From an uncultured Oscillospiraceae bacterium (GTDB lineage Bacteria; Bacillota; Clostridia; Oscillospirales; Oscillospiraceae): a stretch of DNA of 8,044 bases. This document shows positions 7,027 through 8,044 of the stretch, in pieces. The notes under the pieces are model-generated. The model was given only the letters and a program-made list of their open reading frames with translations, had not been told where the DNA came from and made no database searches. The DNA lies in contig CAKTXB010000079.1 of the NCBI GenBank assembly GCA_934630555.1, positions 1-8,044 on the forward strand. The letters run 5' to 3'. Position 1 is the stretch's first letter. Every line of letters begins with the position of its first letter. The position numbers and the translations under genes were made by a program.

Positions 7027-7094
7027 ACCTCTGCGTTTCGGCGCTTTGGCAGAAAAAACCGCCGTCCGCCGCTGCGTATTTGTATGTTTGTATC

Positions 7095-7103
7095 ATTATA
7101 GCA
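7095..7103 (-). promoter_or_regulatory. Extended -10 promoter of the xdhABC operon
   Basis: On the minus strand TGC-TATAAT is a perfect extended -10 element (TATAAT at 7095-7100, TG at 7102-7103). The -35 at the right distance (TTCCTA, 7118-7123) is poor, which fits either an extended -10 promoter or one needing an activator. Transcription would begin near 7088, giving a leader of about 75 nt in which I recognise no riboswitch. Confidence 0.7.
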
Positions 7104-7155
7104 CCCACAATTTAAAATAGGAAGAAAAACCATGATTCTAGTTTCAGTATCACGA

Positions 7156-7178
7156 ATGTTTTCGCAACTGTCGAACAT
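7156..7178. promoter_or_regulatory. Possible operator between xdhA and mocA
   Basis: An imperfect inverted repeat: ATGTT (7156-7160) with AACAT (7174-7178), and inside it TTCG (7161-7164) with CGAA (7172-7175). It lies between the two divergent promoters, 12 nt upstream of the mocA -35 box and about 50 nt upstream of the xdhA -10. Position suggests a regulator site; the arms are short and could arise by chance. Confidence 0.25.
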
Positions 7179-7190
7179 CGCAGAAAATCC

Positions 7191-7220
7191 TTGGCTTTTC
7201 TGCAAAAAATCGGGTATACT
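7191..7220 (+). promoter_or_regulatory. Sigma-A promoter of mocA
   Basis: TTGGCT (7191-7196), an 18-nt spacer and TATACT (7215-7220). The predicted start near 7227 leaves a short leader that holds the ribosome binding site AAAGGAGG (7238-7245). Confidence 0.65.
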
Positions 7221-7252
7221 GATTTGTAGAAAATGACAAAGGAGGCACTCCC

Positions 7253-7837
7253 ATGCATCCGTCCGACCTCCAGATCGGCTGTGTCGTCATGGCCGCCGGC
7301 GATGCCCGCCGCTTCGGCCAGAACAAGCTCCTTCAGCCTTTCCGCGGCCGCCCGCTCATCGACTATGCCCTCGACGCCGCCGACCCGGCCCTGTTCTGTC
7401 AAATCGTCGTCGTCACGCAGTATGATGTCGTCGCTGCGCGCGCCGCAGAGCGCGGCTGCACCGTCCTGCGCAATGAGCACCCCGACTGGGGCGTCAGCCA
7501 TACCATCCGCCTTGGCACAAAGGCTCTGCAGGCCTGCGACGGCATTCTCTACCTCGTGTCCGATCAGCCCCTTCTCACCCGCGCCTCCGTCGCCAAAATC
7601 GTCGCAGAATGGCGGCAGCATCCCGACTGCATCGTCGGTGCCGCCAGCGGTGAGGCCCGCGGCAATCCCAACCTCTTCCCGCAAAAATACTTTCCTGACC
7701 TCCTGCGTCTGCAAGGCGACCGCGGCGGCACGCGCGTCATCCGCCAGCACCCCGAGGCGCTGCGGATCGTGCAGGTCCCCGAAGCGGAGCTTCACGATTG
7801 TGATTCGCCGGCGGCGCTTGAGCAGATCAGTTTTTGA
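7253..7837 (+). CDS. mocA: Molybdenum cofactor cytidylyltransferase-like protein (MocA/MobA-like NTP transferase)
   Basis: A 194-residue cytoplasmic nucleotidyltransferase, the same size as E. coli MocA (about 192). The family joins CTP to molybdopterin to make the cytosine-dinucleotide cofactor used by xanthine-dehydrogenase-type enzymes. The nucleotide-binding N-terminus is VVMAAGDARRFGQNKLL (11-27), with the AAG-x3-RFG-x2-K signature. Further motifs are NEHPDWGVSHTI (74-85), SDQPLL (103-108) with the probable metal-binding Asp104, GNPNLFP (137-143), GDRGGTRVI (155-163) and DCDSPAAL (182-189). The ATG has AAAGGAGG 7 nt upstream. The gene is transcribed away from xdhABC across a shared 239-nt region, which fits a maturation role for that enzyme. 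GTP-using MobA-like activity is the main alternative; the pairing with an XDH-type enzyme favours CTP. Confidence 0.88.
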   Translation: MHPSDLQIGCVVMAAGDARRFGQNKLLQPFRGRPLIDYALDAADPALFCQIVVVTQYDVVAARAAERGCTVLRNEHPDWGVSHTIRLGTKALQACDGILYLVSDQPLLTRASVAKIVAEWRQHPDCIVGAASGEARGNPNLFPQKYFPDLLRLQGDRGGTRVIRQHPEALRIVQVPEAELHDCDSPAALEQISF

Positions 7838-7848
7838 TTTTTTGTCAC

Positions 7849-7871
7849 GTGGTGTGAGATCACCGCTTTTT
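7849..7871 (+). terminator. Probable terminator of mocA
   Basis: The stem GTGGTG/CACCGC (7849-7854 and 7861-7866, one G-T wobble, 6-nt loop) is followed by TTTTT (7867-7871), 11 nt after the mocA stop. The stem is short, so termination may be partial. Confidence 0.55.
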
Positions 7872-7874
7872 CCC

Positions 7875-7938
7875 CGGTGGCCGTGCCACCGTGACTCCGG
7901 CGGATTTGCCATAGTCGGCAGGTGGGCGCTTGCCCACC
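7875..7938. repeat. Two short GC hairpins in the gene-free tail
   Basis: A perfect 7-bp stem CGGTGGC/GCCACCG with a 3-nt loop lies at 7875-7891, and a perfect 7-bp stem GGTGGGC/GCCCACC with a 4-nt loop at 7921-7938. Neither is followed by a clear T-run. The word CTCCGGCGG at 7895-7903 recurs 80 nt later at 7975-7983. No reading frame or promoter is evident in 7872-8044. Confidence 0.5.
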
Positions 7939-7976
7939 GCTTTTGCCTCAGTGTTTGCAGCACTGCTCCTGTGCCT

Positions 7977-8017
7977 CCGGCGGCCCATTCTTTTCTGCCT
8001 TGCCAGAAAAGAATGGG
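7977..8017. repeat. Long pyrimidine/purine hairpin after a CCGGCGGC lead, right edge
   Basis: A perfect 14-bp inverted repeat (7984-7997 with 8004-8017; left arm CCCATTCTTTTCTG, loop CCTTGC) overlaps the end of the 8-mer CCGGCGGC at 7977-7984. It shares lead word, orientation and pyrimidine-rich left arm with the hairpin at 7-40, though loop and exact arm sequence differ. It is followed by GGAGAAAAGAGG rather than T residues, so a terminator for mocA is unlikely. Confidence 0.6.
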
Positions 8018-8044
8018 GAGAAAAGAGGCGCTTTAGGACGCGTT

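Noticed and set aside
7014..7088. Possible riboswitch in the xdhA leader.
   Set aside because: The leader is about 75 nt, with no conserved purine, molybdenum-cofactor or other riboswitch core that I can recognise and no terminator or clear sequestering stem.
7014..7205. A 64-codon N-terminal extension of XdhA.
   Set aside because: It would translate through the TATAAT at 7095-7100 and matches no family N-terminus; the internal ATG at 7013 has a strong ribosome binding site.
7806..7819. A 14-nt identity (CGCCGGCGGCGCTT) between the mocA 3' end and bases 5-18.
   Set aside because: At the gene end it encodes part of the conserved SPAAL tail of MocA and no hairpin follows, so chance similarity in GC-rich DNA is the simpler reading.
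7112..7963. Minus-strand frame of 283 codons opposite mocA.
   Set aside because: Antisense shadow; it covers both mocA and its terminator and has no recognisable domain, while mocA has strong family motifs, a promoter and a ribosome binding site.

Overview
The window reads as chromosomal DNA from a GC-rich, Gram-positive anaerobe of the Clostridia, most plausibly Oscillospiraceae-like. This is inferred from strong AGGAGG-type ribosome binding sites with 6-7 nt spacers, sigma-A promoters in AT-rich islands, a lipobox lipoprotein, a bacterial xanthine dehydrogenase of the three-subunit type, and dense GC-hairpin repeats between genes. No phage, plasmid, transposase, CRISPR, tRNA or rRNA feature is visible.

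Layout. Bases 1-304 hold no gene but a nearly continuous chain of short inverted repeats, including a tandem array of a three-hairpin module. A minus-strand terminator (305-332) closes the first gene, a secreted lipoprotein of unknown function (1653 down to 337). This gene is divergent from a MATE-family efflux pump (1882-3246), and each has its own promoter in the 228 nt between them. A bidirectional terminator (3258-3294) separates the pump from the converging xdhABC operon, transcribed from about 7088 down to 3311. The operon order is molybdenum subunit (xdhA), FAD subunit (xdhB), 2Fe-2S subunit (xdhC), with a 14-nt gap and then a 1-nt overlap. Divergent from xdhA is mocA (7253-7837), a molybdenum-cofactor cytidylyltransferase-like gene, followed by a terminator-like hairpin and a further hairpin-rich gene-free tail (7872-8044).

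How the genes fit together. XdhA, XdhB and XdhC should form one cytoplasmic enzyme: substrate is hydroxylated at the molybdopterin site in XdhA, and electrons pass through the two 2Fe-2S clusters of XdhC to FAD in XdhB. MocA would supply the cytosine-dinucleotide form of molybdopterin. The shared xdhA-mocA intergenic region suggests joint regulation. The lipoprotein and MATE pump have no evident functional tie to the hydroxylase.

The least explained part is the left-edge array, where equivalent stems differ in sequence but keep pairing (compensatory changes). Hairpins of comparable design, both preceded by CCGGCGGC, lie near the two window edges.
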